A program made the position numbers and the translations under genes. From NCBI GenBank assembly GCA_900541565.1, contig UQKB01000001.1, forward strand, positions 113,743 to 177,742: a stretch of DNA of 64,000 nt, given 5' to 3'. This DNA is from an uncultured Oscillospiraceae bacterium (GTDB taxonomy: Bacteria; Bacillota; Clostridia; Oscillospirales; Acutalibacteraceae). Of this stretch, positions 17,535-26,110 are shown in pieces. The notes under the pieces are model-generated. The model did no database searches. It was given only the letters and a program-made list of their open reading frames with translations, and was not told where the DNA came from. How positions within the stretch are numbered: the stretch's first letter is position 1; every line of letters begins with the position of its first letter.

Positions 17535-18668
17535 ATGAAAAAATTAGTTGCCTTGCTTACAGCGCTTATTTTTCTGTTTTCTATAGCGGGATGTACCCCA
17601 AAAGACGATCCAAAGCCTGATGCGGACGCTCCTGTAGAAGGAAAAAAGGTAGCCTATATTATGCAAATGGCGCCGTCGGACATTTTTCAGATGTGGTGCG
17701 ATTCTGCACAAAAAACTGCTGAGGGGCTTGGTATGGAGTTCAAAGCCTTTTTCTGCGACGGTTCGGACACCCAGTGGCAGAAGACGGTTTCCCAGTGTGC
17801 CGCTGACGGCTACGATGGACTGCTGCTCAGTCATGGAGGACAGGATTACACATACACCTTCCTTACGGATCTTTTACAGCAATATCCCGATTTGAAAATT
17901 GTCACCTTTGACACCCTTTTTCAGGACAGCAGCGGACAGACGCAAAAAATAGAGGGTGTTACCCAGTTTTTTCAGCAGGATGCCCGGTTTGCAGAGCTGT
18001 TGCTGGATTATGTCTGTAATACGCTGTATCCCGATAAAGTAGCGGCAGGGGAGCCGGTCAATATTTTGAAAGTTTGGGTAGGGCCAAACTTTCTTTCGTC
18101 CTTTGACCGCCGGCAGAAAGGATATGAGAAATATGAACAGCAGGGTCTCATCCGGACAGTGGAAACCATTGCTCCGTCCGATTATGACCATGCCGAAGCA
18201 TCTATGGCCGATGTTACCGCCGCTGCGCTGGCTAAATATGAAGAAGGAGAAATCGACGCCATCTGGTGCTGTTATGATCTGTATGCCAGCGGTGTGTATA
18301 CAGCTTTAACAGAGGGGAAGTATGATATTCCCATGGTGAGTGTGGACATCTGCGATGCCGACATCGACAAGATGGCTATGGAGAATTCTCCCTGGAAGGC
18401 CTGTGCTACTACCAACTGGAACTATAACGGGGAGTTTGGAATGCGGGTACTCGCTTTGGAGCTTGCAGAAGAATATGACAAGATCATCGATCCCGTGACC
18501 GGGCAATCCAGCGATTGGCTGGAGCTGCCTGCCAATCTGGTAACACAGAAGATGGTTTCTGTGGGGGGCATCAATGTAACAAATCTGGACACGGTAGCCG
18601 GGGCGCAGTACAGCGATCGCTCCTGGATGCCGACAACCAGCTGGATGGCAGAGCTTTTGGGAGATTAA
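17535..18668 (+). CDS. Sugar-binding-type periplasmic lipoprotein (type I fold)
   Basis: 377 residues: lipoprotein signal with lipobox IAGC (Cys20), then a type I periplasmic-binding fold like RbsB/XylF (VAYIMQMAPSDIFQMW near the start, DGLLLSHGGQD, IDAIWCCYDLYASGVYTAL). No permease or ATPase gene accompanies it, so it may be a sensor or serve a transporter elsewhere. ATG 17535 follows AAGGGGG and is 15 bp after the cstA stop. Last gene of the accessory locus. Confidence 0.82.
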   Translation: MKKLVALLTALIFLFSIAGCTPKDDPKPDADAPVEGKKVAYIMQMAPSDIFQMWCDSAQKTAEGLGMEFKAFFCDGSDTQWQKTVSQCAADGYDGLLLSHGGQDYTYTFLTDLLQQYPDLKIVTFDTLFQDSSGQTQKIEGVTQFFQQDARFAELLLDYVCNTLYPDKVAAGEPVNILKVWVGPNFLSSFDRRQKGYEKYEQQGLIRTVETIAPSDYDHAEASMADVTAAALAKYEEGEIDAIWCCYDLYASGVYTALTEGKYDIPMVSVDICDADIDKMAMENSPWKACATTNWNYNGEFGMRVLALELAEEYDKIIDPVTGQSSDWLELPANLVTQKMVSVGGINVTNLDTVAGAQYSDRSWMPTTSWMAELLGD

Positions 18669-18716
18669 TTTCGATATAGTAGACTTTCTCGTCCGCTGGA
18701 CGAAAGGTTATAAGAA

Positions 18717-18740
18717 AGCCGGCGAAGAATTTCGCCGGCT
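18717..18740. terminator. Hairpin ending the accessory locus
   Basis: Perfect 10-bp GC-rich arms (18717-18726 and 18731-18740) with a 4-nt loop, 49 bp after the binding-protein stop. There is no T-run on either side, so it is a weak or factor-assisted terminator. Confidence 0.5.
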
Positions 18741-18912
18741 AATGTGCGTGTGGATATAGGCTGGCAGGTAATCCCATTTATCTGCACAGATAAATATAGA
18801 TTTATACAAGAAAAGATTGGCAGTTGCCTTTTGTGTTATAGCATTGATTTTTCTGGGTAAAACAGGTATTCTAAAATTACGTTCAGCAGAGATTGAGAAA
18901 AGAGGGAATGAC

Positions 18913-19500
18913 TTGAATATTTTGTTTGTCAATTGCTGTATCAGCCAAAAAGAGAAGCCGTGTACGTTGGCGCTATGCCGCGCATTTATCCAGGCGTATA
19001 TCAAACAAAACCCAAAGGATGTATTAAAGGAACTTTTTTTGCCGGATACAGACATAAGCTTTTTTGATGTGCAGCGGTTAAATCTGCGGGATGACCTGCT
19101 TGCACAGGGGCAAACCCAGGCGCCCATGTTTGCGCTTGCAAATCAATTTGCAACTGCCGACAAAATTATAATTGGCGCACCGTATTGGGATCTTTCATTT
19201 CCGGCGCTTTTAAAAATGTATTTTGAAAATATCAGTGTCAACGGAATTGCTTACCGCTATACCGAACAGGGTTTGCAGGGGCTGTGCCGTGCGCAAAAGC
19301 TGATATATATTACAACATGCGGCGGATTGATCGGGAAGAACAATACCGGGGAGCAGTATATCCGCGGTTTGTGTGAGATGTTTGGCATCAGGGAGTTTGC
19401 TGCGCTTACTGCACAGGGCTTGGATATAGAAGGAGCAGATGTAAAGCAGATTCTTGCGCAGGCCAAAATAGACACGCAAAAAACGGCTGCGACATGGTAA
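18913..19500 (+). CDS. Flavodoxin-fold NAD(P)H-dependent oxidoreductase
   Basis: 195 residues from TTG 18913, which has AGAGGG 6 nt upstream and places the first strand NILFVNCCI at the N-terminus as expected; the longer upstream reading adds a spurious hydrophobic stretch. Features of the AzoR/MdaB-type FMN-binding group: AKQ-like linker, IIIGAPYWDLSFPALLKMYFEN (about 83-105), YITTCGG and GIREFAAL. Predicted to bind FMN and reduce quinone- or azo-type substrates. Stands alone between two terminator-like hairpins. Confidence 0.82.
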   Translation: MNILFVNCCISQKEKPCTLALCRAFIQAYIKQNPKDVLKELFLPDTDISFFDVQRLNLRDDLLAQGQTQAPMFALANQFATADKIIIGAPYWDLSFPALLKMYFENISVNGIAYRYTEQGLQGLCRAQKLIYITTCGGLIGKNNTGEQYIRGLCEMFGIREFAALTAQGLDIEGADVKQILAQAKIDTQKTAATW

Positions 19501-19631
19501 AAAGCCTTAAGTCTGTTCTTATCAAAAAGGATGTGCGTCTGGCGGCGTGCTTCCCCGAAAAGAATAAAAATCCCCTACGGCAGGTTGAACTGGACTGAAC
19601 CAGTAAAAGTAGACAATGGACAAAATCCCCC

Positions 19632-19667
19632 CCCTGATGGATCTATTTTCCTACATCAGGGAGCTTT
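19632..19667 (+). terminator. Intrinsic terminator
   Basis: Perfect 8-bp arms (19632-19639 and 19654-19661), 14-nt loop, then a short T-rich tail. It lies downstream of the flavodoxin-fold gene. Confidence 0.5.
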
Positions 19668-19729
19668 TCTCTACTATCTGTTTTTACTGGATCGGTGCAG
19701 CAGAGAAAAAAGAACTCAAGCACAAATAA

Positions 19730-19757
19730 TTGACAATAAATGCAATGCGTATATAAT
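19730..19757 (+). promoter_or_regulatory. Sigma-A promoter for the HTH gene
   Basis: TTGACA (19730-19735), 16-bp spacer, TATAAT (19752-19757). Both boxes are perfect, and the ATG at 19786 follows AAGGAGG. Confidence 0.85.
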
Positions 19758-19785
19758 ATAGCCATAAAAAAGGAGGACTGATATA

Positions 19786-20076
19786 ATGGATATAAAAACA
19801 TATCAAGAAAAAGTGAAAAAGGCAAAAGCTTACCAAAATGCAAACACATGGAAACAAGACAATAATACACAATCAGCAAAAGAAAATGAAATTATATTTG
19901 CTGCAGCACATAATGATATGAAGGCATTAATAAACCAAGTAGGAAAAATAACAGAATTTGCGAAAAAATTTGAAATACCATATAGGACTGTACAAGACTG
20001 GGCAAACGGGAAAAGAAAAGCTCCAGATTATATTATAAAAATGATAGGGTATATTTTAATTTATAATATGGAATAA
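19786..20076 (+). CDS. Small helix-turn-helix protein
   Basis: 96 residues. The C-terminal third, GKITEFAKKFEIPYRTVQDWANGKRKAPDY in two adjoining parts at about 54-85, is a Cro-like helix-turn-helix of the kind often seen in mobile-element and toxin-antitoxin genes of Clostridia; the N-terminus is basic and helical. Predicted DNA binding; target unknown. It has its own strong promoter and no obvious partner gene. Very AT-rich. Confidence 0.75.
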   Translation: MDIKTYQEKVKKAKAYQNANTWKQDNNTQSAKENEIIFAAAHNDMKALINQVGKITEFAKKFEIPYRTVQDWANGKRKAPDYIIKMIGYILIYNME

Positions 20077-20188
20077 AACTAAGTGTTACATAAAAAACTT
20101 ATTTTAGTTTACTATATCTGATTTTTATTAAAATATCAATCTGTATAATAGCCGAAAAGAATAAATATATTTTGTGCATTTGCAATAC

Positions 20189-20430
20189 TTGACAAGAAAA
20201 ATAAATGTGTGTATACTAAAAAGTAACATAAAGAAAAAAGCGCCCACAGGCTGCCAACCGTCGGCAAACAGTTAGCAACCATGCGCCATAAGAGTACACA
20301 AACTACTCTCATGACTTGTGAACGCCTTACACGCTGTGCATATAATAATATACAGCGTTGGGGATACATTTGTCAAGCGCCTGTACTCTTATGATGGTTT
20401 GCAAGCCAAAGGGTACAGGCATTTTCTTTG
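20189..20430 (+). promoter_or_regulatory. Orphan leader-peptide attenuator
   Basis: Perfect-spacing promoter (TTGACA 20189-20194, 17 bp, TATACT 20212-20217) leads into a leader with a 37-codon frame (ATG 20281 to TGA 20394) that has a poor ribosome site. Arm 20287-20297 is the exact complement of 20383-20393. The second arm overlaps a competing stem 20379-20386/20413-20420, followed by ATTTTCTTT. Two mutually exclusive hairpins around a short peptide frame are the layout of translation-controlled attenuators. No gene follows on this strand before tRNA-Arg, so the controlled gene seems lost. Nothing else is seen in 20431-20670. Confidence 0.5.
20347..20376 (-). promoter_or_regulatory. Opposing promoter inside the leader
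   Basis: On the minus strand TTGACA (20376-20371), 18-bp spacer, TATATT (20352-20347). A transcript would run left, antisense to the plus-strand leader, and reach a GC-rich hairpin followed by six U near 20235-20240. This could give a short antisense RNA. Confidence 0.45.
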
Positions 20431-20670
20431 TGGAAAAATTGAATAGGTAGCCGGATTTTAGATACAAAGGCGCCGGATAACAGCTATGCCAAGACCGCAG
20501 CTATTGCGCGAGCGAGCCAACCCCCTCACGGTTGCTACCTTTCGCGCTGGGTAAGAGCTGTACTCTGATTAATACGTGGCGGTATAGATGGATCCCACCA
20601 TCAGGCTTTCATAGCGGCATATGCCGGCACAGGTAAACAAAAAATCTGCGACTACATCAAAAGAAATCTG

Positions 20671-20740
20671 CGCCCGTTGCTCTAAAACGGGTAACGGGCG
20701 TTTATGATAGAGGTACGTGCTGGTACTTCTATCATAAACG
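20671..20740. repeat. Two adjoining hairpins abutting tRNA-Arg
   Basis: Arms 20699-20716/20723-20740 form an 18-bp stem with one G-U pair and a 6-nt loop; it touches the CCA end of tRNA-Arg. A second stem pairs 20671-20678 with 20693-20700 and shares its edge with the first. It may be a terminator/processing structure or the end of an integrated element. Confidence 0.6.
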
Positions 20741-20817
20741 TGGCGCGCCAGAAGGGACTCGAACCCCTGACCTCTTGATTCGTAGTCAAGCACTCTATCC
20801 AGCTGAGCTACTGGCGC
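20741..20817 (-). tRNA. tRNA-Arg (ACG)
   Basis: On the minus strand: acceptor GCGCCAG/CTGGCGC, D-loop AGCTGGATAGA, anticodon loop CTACGAA with ACG, T-loop GTTCGAGTC and encoded CCA. Decaying accessory sequence lies on its 3' side, consistent with a past integration site. Confidence 0.95.
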
Positions 20818-20913
20818 AAAACATGTTTTAAAGCTGCTAAAGTATATTAGCATATTTTAAAAGAAAATGCAAGTATAAAATGCTGATAAACTGAAAAATT
20901 CCGTCTGCATTTC

Positions 20914-20942
20914 TTGACATTATCTCAACCTTCTTATATAAT
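20914..20942 (+). promoter_or_regulatory. Sigma-A promoter for tRNA-Pro
   Basis: TTGACA (20914-20919), 17-bp spacer, TATAAT (20937-20942), 35 bp before the tRNA. Confidence 0.9.
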
Positions 20943-20977
20943 AAATAGGCTGCCTTTAAAACAGCAGGCAGAAGCAT

Positions 20978-21054
20978 CGGGATGTAGCGCAGTTTGGTAG
21001 CGCGCCTGCTTTGGGAGCAGGATGCCGCAGGTTCGAATCCTGTCATCCCGACCA
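20978..21054 (+). tRNA. tRNA-Pro (TGG)
   Basis: Acceptor CGGGATG/CATCCCG, anticodon loop TTTGGGA with TGG, T-loop GTTCGAATC, encoded CCA. It has its own promoter and terminator. Confidence 0.95.
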
Positions 21055-21055
21055 C

Positions 21056-21095
21056 GTCGCCGCAAGCTTCATATCGCTTGCGGCGACTTTTCTTT
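21056..21095 (+). terminator. Intrinsic terminator after tRNA-Pro
   Basis: Perfect 12-bp GC-rich stem (21056-21067 with 21076-21087) followed by TTTTCTTTT. Confidence 0.9.
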
Positions 21096-21646
21096 TGAAA
21101 AATCATCGGTTCACGCACGCCTTCGCCCGAAAGAGCTATTGTACTGGAACGTATGCGCCAGCTTCAGGCGGAGGGTAAGCAGAGAAACCAGCCAAGACAG
21201 AGAAAGAAATTTTTGACACAGAGAGAGCCAATAGCCACAAAAAGCCATCGCTATAGCCTTGCCTGTGTGTCAGTATATATATTTTTACTAAAACATTGTT
21301 TGTGTTAATAATAAGTTATATAAACTCCTTTTTAACATAAATATAAAACTAAGAAAATAGAAATTTCTGAGTAATACTCTGTGACAATTCTAAGGCGTTT
21401 TAATACCTTGTGATGGTTTTATCCGCTCTGTGAGCCTTTCCATATGTTCCTGTGCCTGTTTGCCGATGTCGGAAGATAAGCGTCCAGCCTGCTGCTTATA
21501 GACAATAAAATTACAGAATGCCGTTTTTATTTTTAATTTTAAAGTTTCTTAAGTGTTGTGCGGGCGACAACGCATTTGACAATAGGGAAGAATTTTATTT
21601 TCAAATAAAAAAAGTGTTTCAACAGCAATGGTGCGTATGGTTGCCG
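21096..21646. other. Non-coding stretch
   Basis: AT-rich with no credible gene. A TGACACA/TGTGTCA inverted pair near 21214-21272 could form a loose stem. It lies at the 3' side of the two frameshifted minus-strand genes and probably belongs to the same decayed segment. Confidence 0.5.
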
Positions 21647-22265
21647 CTAAAATCTGATCAATTTGCGCGACATATTTTTTACACTGATTGTTTGGAAGCG
21701 TGGTAAATATTTGCAGAGGCTGGGCTTCTTTTCTTTTAACAGGGCAAGCCTTTCCAGCATTTGTGGATCTACATGTGCGCCTCCATCCGTATCTGCAATC
21801 AGGGTGACGGCCTGCATTCGCGAAAGAGTGTATCGCTGTTCAATCAAAATAACGCTTAATCTGTTCCACCAAGCTTGGAATGCGCGTGTGGGATAACGCT
21901 TGTTTTTTTCTATAGATAGCGGTATTGCGGTAAGAATCTGTGGCGAGTCCGGTTGGTGAATGAACTGATATTGGCATAACGAAGCGCGAACAAAATTGGC
22001 TTGTGTTTTTTTAAGCAGGTCGCCTCCGACTGTACTAATGTCAATAAAGTCTGGGCGGTTAAAAACAAATTGCCGCAAGTGAATGTTTGCTTTCATATAA
22101 AAGTACGCGGAGTATAAGAGCAATTTGTTTTCCATAGTCCAAGTCGCCTGTATCGTAAAAATGGCAGGCATTTTTTAAAAACTTTATTTGGATGTATGCC
22201 TCAGAAAGCAATTCTTCTTTTGTTCGTGAAATTTTGGACTCTTTTGGTTTTGTATCCACGTTCAA
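21647..22265 (-). pseudogene. Frameshifted conserved hypothetical protein
   Basis: Two overlapping minus-strand frames form one protein when joined. The first part (from ATG 22265) contains EAYIQIKFLKNACHFYD and ALILRVLLYESKHSL; the second contains FNRPDFIDIS, AFQAWWNRLSVI and LIADTDGGAHVDPQMLE. I recognise this order (LRVLLHDT...WWN...ANKDGGAHVDP) from an unnamed Clostridia family of about 200 residues. One extra base near 22073-22079 would explain the shift. Function is unknown. A broken sigma-factor gene lies upstream on the same strand, supporting decay of this segment or local sequencing errors. Confidence 0.7.
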
Positions 22266-22343
22266 TCCCCTCCATTAACCAATATATAATATAAAAGCAT
22301 ATAGATTGCTGAAGAAAAACTATATATTTCTTCTATATTTTCT

Positions 22344-22972
22344 TTATCTTAGTTGGCCATTTGGATAATAACGCCTGTAATGTAAACGCAAAATTATAAT
22401 TGCCAGATCATAACGCGTTAGGACTTCTTTTCTGCTCAGTTGTAAATCGTGAGCAAGCGTTCTGGGAGCGATATTCTTGAAAATTCTTGCGGCTACAATT
22501 TTCTGATCTATTATAGGTAAATCAAAAAACGCCTTCCAAAGAAATTGATCCCGCTCGAGACGAATAAGGGTCAGCAGTGGATCGCAATAAGCCATTTGGC
22601 AACTTGCCGCGTTTTCCAATAGCTTCTGGTTGCGTATTTTGGTCAGTTCCCGTGCGCATCGATTTCTTGTAATATTTTTTGCATAACCACCGACCCAATA
22701 GGAAAAACGGCTCCAACCTTTATACCGTTCCAGCTGTGTGTAGCATGTCGTAAAAGCTTCATCGGTAATGTCGCGATAATCGTCTGACTTTAACAATCTG
22801 TTATGGTCTGCTTTTGCTGCACATCGCACAACAATTTGATAAGCAGCTTGATATAGTGGGTCCCATAGCTCTTGTGCGCGCCTAAAATTTTTTGAACCTG
22901 TTGAAAGTCATATTCGCGGAGACTGATCTGTGAAATAGTATATTGATGTATGGGGATTCGGTGTTTCATCAT
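22344..22972 (-). pseudogene. Frameshifted sigma-70-family sigma factor
   Basis: Two minus-strand frames join near 22862-22864, at a GGG run on the coding strand, if one G is restored: the first ends ...LGAHKSYG and the second continues DPLYQAAYQIVVRCAAKADHN (in two parts). The joined protein of about 208 residues has a region-2-like segment (DITDEAF, YKGWSRFSYWVGGYAKNITRNRCARE) and a region-4-like helix-turn-helix (AARIFKNIAPRTLAHDLQLSRKEV). Similar small sigma factors occur in gut Clostridia. As read, it is inactive unless the shift is a sequencing error or a programmed -1 frameshift. Confidence 0.7.
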
Positions 22973-23385
22973 AAATTTCCTTCCATTTTGTCATAAAGTT
23001 ATTTTTATTTGTGGGTTCAAATTGGGCGGCTATTTTTTAAAACCAACAGCAAAAGTAAAGAAAGGTACAGATCAGGCTTTTATTCCTTGTAAATCACTTA
23101 TATTTGGGAACAATAAAAATAAGGTTTAATAGAGCTTTGGATAAACAATATTCTACTTTATAATACTTTTTATTTTATTTTAACATAAAATTTTTTGTGA
23201 TCAATTGTCACACTTTGCTAAAAATACTTTTATAGATTTAGCATATGCTACAAGTATATTGATGCACTTTAACAATGTTTTACCAACTAAAAAGCAGTAG
23301 AAATACAAGGGAAGAACAATCTAAAAACACACCGCTTTGTATGTAAGCAAGCTCAACTGCCCCACATTGTGCGAACAGCACAAAA
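22973..23385. other. AT-rich intergenic stretch
   Basis: No gene seen on either strand. It should hold the promoter of the minus-strand sigma-like gene; I could not single out convincing boxes among the many AT-rich matches. Confidence 0.4.
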
Positions 23386-23416
23386 AAACGGACAGGAATT
23401 TTTCCTGTCCGTTTTG
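23386..23416. terminator. Bidirectional intrinsic terminator
   Basis: Perfect 13-bp stem (23386-23398 with 23402-23414), A-rich on the left and T-rich on the right, so it can act both ways. It abuts the stop of the SpoIIIE gene. Confidence 0.85.
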
Positions 23417-26080
23417 TCAGTCGCCAATCAGGTTGTTGCGTTCCAGCCATTGCTGGTGCGTCATAAGCACTTGGCGCGATTTTGAGCCCTCGTGCGGGCC
23501 AACAATTCCCATCTGTTCCATTTCGTCAATCAATCGCCCTGCCCTTGCATATCCCAAACGCAGCCGCCTTTGCAGCAGGGAAGTAGAGGCCTGTCCCGCT
23601 TCAACCACCAGCTTGATGGCCTCCTCCAGCATGGGATCACGGTCCTCACTGCCTGCGCTGCCTGTAGCGGCGTCTTTTCCGGTTGTCGAAAGATCCTGCG
23701 AAGCAATTTTTTCAATCTGTTCAACAACGCTTTCGTCATATTCTGATTTATAGGATTTTTTGATAAAGCCCGTTACATTTTCAATTTCTTCATCGGAGGC
23801 ATAACAGCCCTGCACACGCAAGGGCTTGGGTGCTCCAACGGGGGAAAACAGCATGTCGCCCTTGCCGATCAGCTTTTCAGCGCCGCCAAAATCCAAAATA
23901 GTGCGCGAATCCACCTGCGAAGAGGTCTTCAAAGCAATTCTGCTGGGAATATTTGCTTTAATTACACCTGTAATCACGTTGACCGAAGGGCGCTGTGTGG
24001 CAATAACCAAATGCATGCCTGCGGCGCGCGCCATTTGCGCTAGGCGGCAAATCGACTCTTCCACCTCGTTGGGGGCCGCCATCATCAAGTCGGCCAGCTC
24101 GTCTATTGCAATCACAATCTGCGGCATTAGCTCGTCCGGTATAGGCAGGCCGTCGTCCGTTAAGGGCCTGTCCTCCTTGGGCGTGTCCGCCGGGATGTTG
24201 GCATACCGTTTGCGGTAACGCTCAATCATGCTGTTGTACGCATGGATATCGCGCACGTTATAGGCAGCAAAGGTTTTATAGCGCTCAAGCATTTCGCTGA
24301 CCGCCCAATTCAGCGCGCCCGCCGCCTTTTTAACGTCGGACACAACGGGGATCAGCAAATGTGGAAGCCCCTTGTATTTGGAAAATTCAACCATTTTGGG
24401 GTCGATTAAAACAAGCCTGACCTCGTCCGGGCTGCCCTTATAGAGCAGGCTGAGCAAAATGGAGTTGACGCATACCGATTTTCCCGAACCGGTTGTGCCT
24501 GCAATCAGGAGATGCGGCATTTTTGCAAGGTCGGTCACAACAATATTACCGGAAATATCACGCCCCAGCACCACGGTCAATTTGCTTTTTTCACGTTTAA
24601 ATTCCTTTGAATCAATCAGCTCGCGCATGGTGACCATGCTGATGGTTTTATTTGGAACCTCAATGCCGATCGCCGCCTTGCCCGGGATGGGCGCTTCAAT
24701 CCTTACGCCGTTTGCGGCAAGGTTCAGTGCAATATCGTCGGCAAGGTTTGTAATTTTGCTGATTTTTACGCCGGCTGCCGGCTGCAGTTCAAAGCGTGTG
24801 ACGGAAGGTCCTCTGCAAATGTTGATGATATTGGCCTGCACGCCAAAGCTGTTGAGGGTAGATACCAGCTTCTGCCCGTTTTCCTGCAGTTCGTTAAACG
24901 CGTCAGAATCCTCGGAAGAAAAATTGGGGTGCAGCAAATCCACTGGGGGAAAGCGGTAACCCTTTTCGTTTTCCCGCGGCCGCTTTCGGTCGTCTTCAGG
25001 CGTATCTATATCGAACGGCACGGTCTGCGGGTCCGGCTGCAGCTGCTGAGGATCGCTTTTTCTGGGCGTTTTCTTTTTTTCCATGACCTTCTTTGCAGCA
25101 AAGGTCGCCATAGGGTCGTCGGTAGGCTGCGCATCCTGCGCTGTGCTAGGGGTGTTTGTTTGCTGTAAAAGTGTTTCCAGCCGCCTGCGTTTGTCGTGAA
25201 TATCCTCCGGCGGGGTGGACACAGAGCTGTCAATCGGGATATCAATTTTGTCGGACTGCCGTTTTCTGTGTTTCTTTCCGCCGATTATAACATCTGGCAC
25301 GGAAAAAGCGCCCGCTTCAAAATCTGGGTTTTCAAACAGCGGGGGGACAGGAGCCTGCTCCTGACGGCGGCTTTGCTCTGCCCGGCGGCGTTTGGAATGC
25401 TCTCTTGCAGAATTGACGCTTTCTGCCACTTTATCCGCCGGCTTTTTTAAAAACTGGAAAATATGCTTAAGTGTAATGCCGAACAGGAACATCACACACA
25501 GCAAAAGCGCAAGAATGCAAAGAATTTCCGCCCCCGTTTTTCCAAACAGCAGTAGCATGGGAACGCCCAGCACACCGCTTAAAAGCCCGGCTCCTGCGGC
25601 ACTGGCGCCCGCAGTGTAAAGGGCGCCAAGCTCGTTGAAATAGCTGCCTGGAGCGGAATCGGAATTCCATATATAAACAAGGGAAGAGGCAAAAACGATC
25701 ACGCCTATGGCAAGGCTTAGCTTACCGGCCATTTTTGCGTCCACCTTTTTTTCCATGGCGGTAATAATTGCCACATAAATCAGCAGCAAAGGCCAGGCAA
25801 TTGCCAGCGTACCAAACAGCCCAAGCAAAACGTTATGTAAAAATGTCCAGACATTTTCCCCGGGAATAAAGATTAAAAATAACAACAGTACTGCGCCTGC
25901 AAGCAGCAAAATGGCTTTGGTTTGCGCAGAAAGACTTCTTTTTACCGGCTGTGATGCTTGCTTTTTGGCAGCCGCCTTTTTGGGCGCACCTGCTTTAGCC
26001 GCGCGGGAATTGGCGCCTGCACGTTTTTTTGCCGGCGCTTTTTTTGTGGAACGACCGCTTTTTGCCGCCAATTTTTTCAC
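23417..26080 (-). CDS. spoIIIE: DNA translocase FtsK/SpoIIIE
   Basis: Septal ATP-driven DNA pump, 887 residues. In order: a Lys/Ala-rich basic N-terminus (1-48), four membrane helices (about 50-215), a variable charged linker, the RecA-like motor with Walker [11 protein letters not shown] (about 530) and Walker [13 protein letters not shown] (about 660), and a C-terminal winged-helix gamma domain ([22 protein letters not shown] in pieces, about 830). Size is normal. It ends at a strong terminator. UppP and TepA genes lie just upstream on the same strand; TepA is also a neighbour of spoIIIE in Bacillus. Confidence 0.96.
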   Translation of the reverse strand: MKKLAAKSGRSTKKAPAKKRAGANSRAAKAGAPKKAAAKKQASQPVKRSLSAQTKAILLLAGAVLLLFLIFIPGENVWTFLHNVLLGLFGTLAIAWPLLLIYVAIITAMEKKVDAKMAGKLSLAIGVIVFASSLVYIWNSDSAPGSYFNELGALYTAGASAAGAGLLSGVLGVPMLLLFGKTGAEILCILALLLCVMFLFGITLKHIFQFLKKPADKVAESVNSAREHSKRRRAEQSRRQEQAPVPPLFENPDFEAGAFSVPDVIIGGKKHRKRQSDKIDIPIDSSVSTPPEDIHDKRRRLETLLQQTNTPSTAQDAQPTDDPMATFAAKKVMEKKKTPRKSDPQQLQPDPQTVPFDIDTPEDDRKRPRENEKGYRFPPVDLLHPNFSSEDSDAFNELQENGQKLVSTLNSFGVQANIINICRGPSVTRFELQPAAGVKISKITNLADDIALNLAANGVRIEAPIPGKAAIGIEVPNKTISMVTMRELIDSKEFKREKSKLTVVLGRDISGNIVVTDLAKMPHLLIAGTTGSGKSVCVNSILLSLLYKGSPDEVRLVLIDPKMVEFSKYKGLPHLLIPVVSDVKKAAGALNWAVSEMLERYKTFAAYNVRDIHAYNSMIERYRKRYANIPADTPKEDRPLTDDGLPIPDELMPQIVIAIDELADLMMAAPNEVEESICRLAQMARAAGMHLVIATQRPSVNVITGVIKANIPSRIALKTSSQVDSRTILDFGGAEKLIGKGDMLFSPVGAPKPLRVQGCYASDEEIENVTGFIKKSYKSEYDESVVEQIEKIASQDLSTTGKDAATGSAGSEDRDPMLEEAIKLVVEAGQASTSLLQRRLRLGYARAGRLIDEMEQMGIVGPHEGSKSRQVLMTHQQWLERNNLIGD

Positions 26081-26110
26081 ACCCTTTCTTTTGCGTTCTG
26101 TATGGGTAAA

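Noticed and set aside
20136..20369. 77-codon minus-strand frame in the attenuator region
   Set aside because: It covers the plus-strand promoter, leader and paired arms; no good ribosome site. Better explained as structured regulatory sequence.
20224..20430. 6S RNA
   Set aside because: A long hairpin is present, but the competing terminator, peptide frame and lack of a clear central bubble fit an attenuator better. A covariance search would decide.
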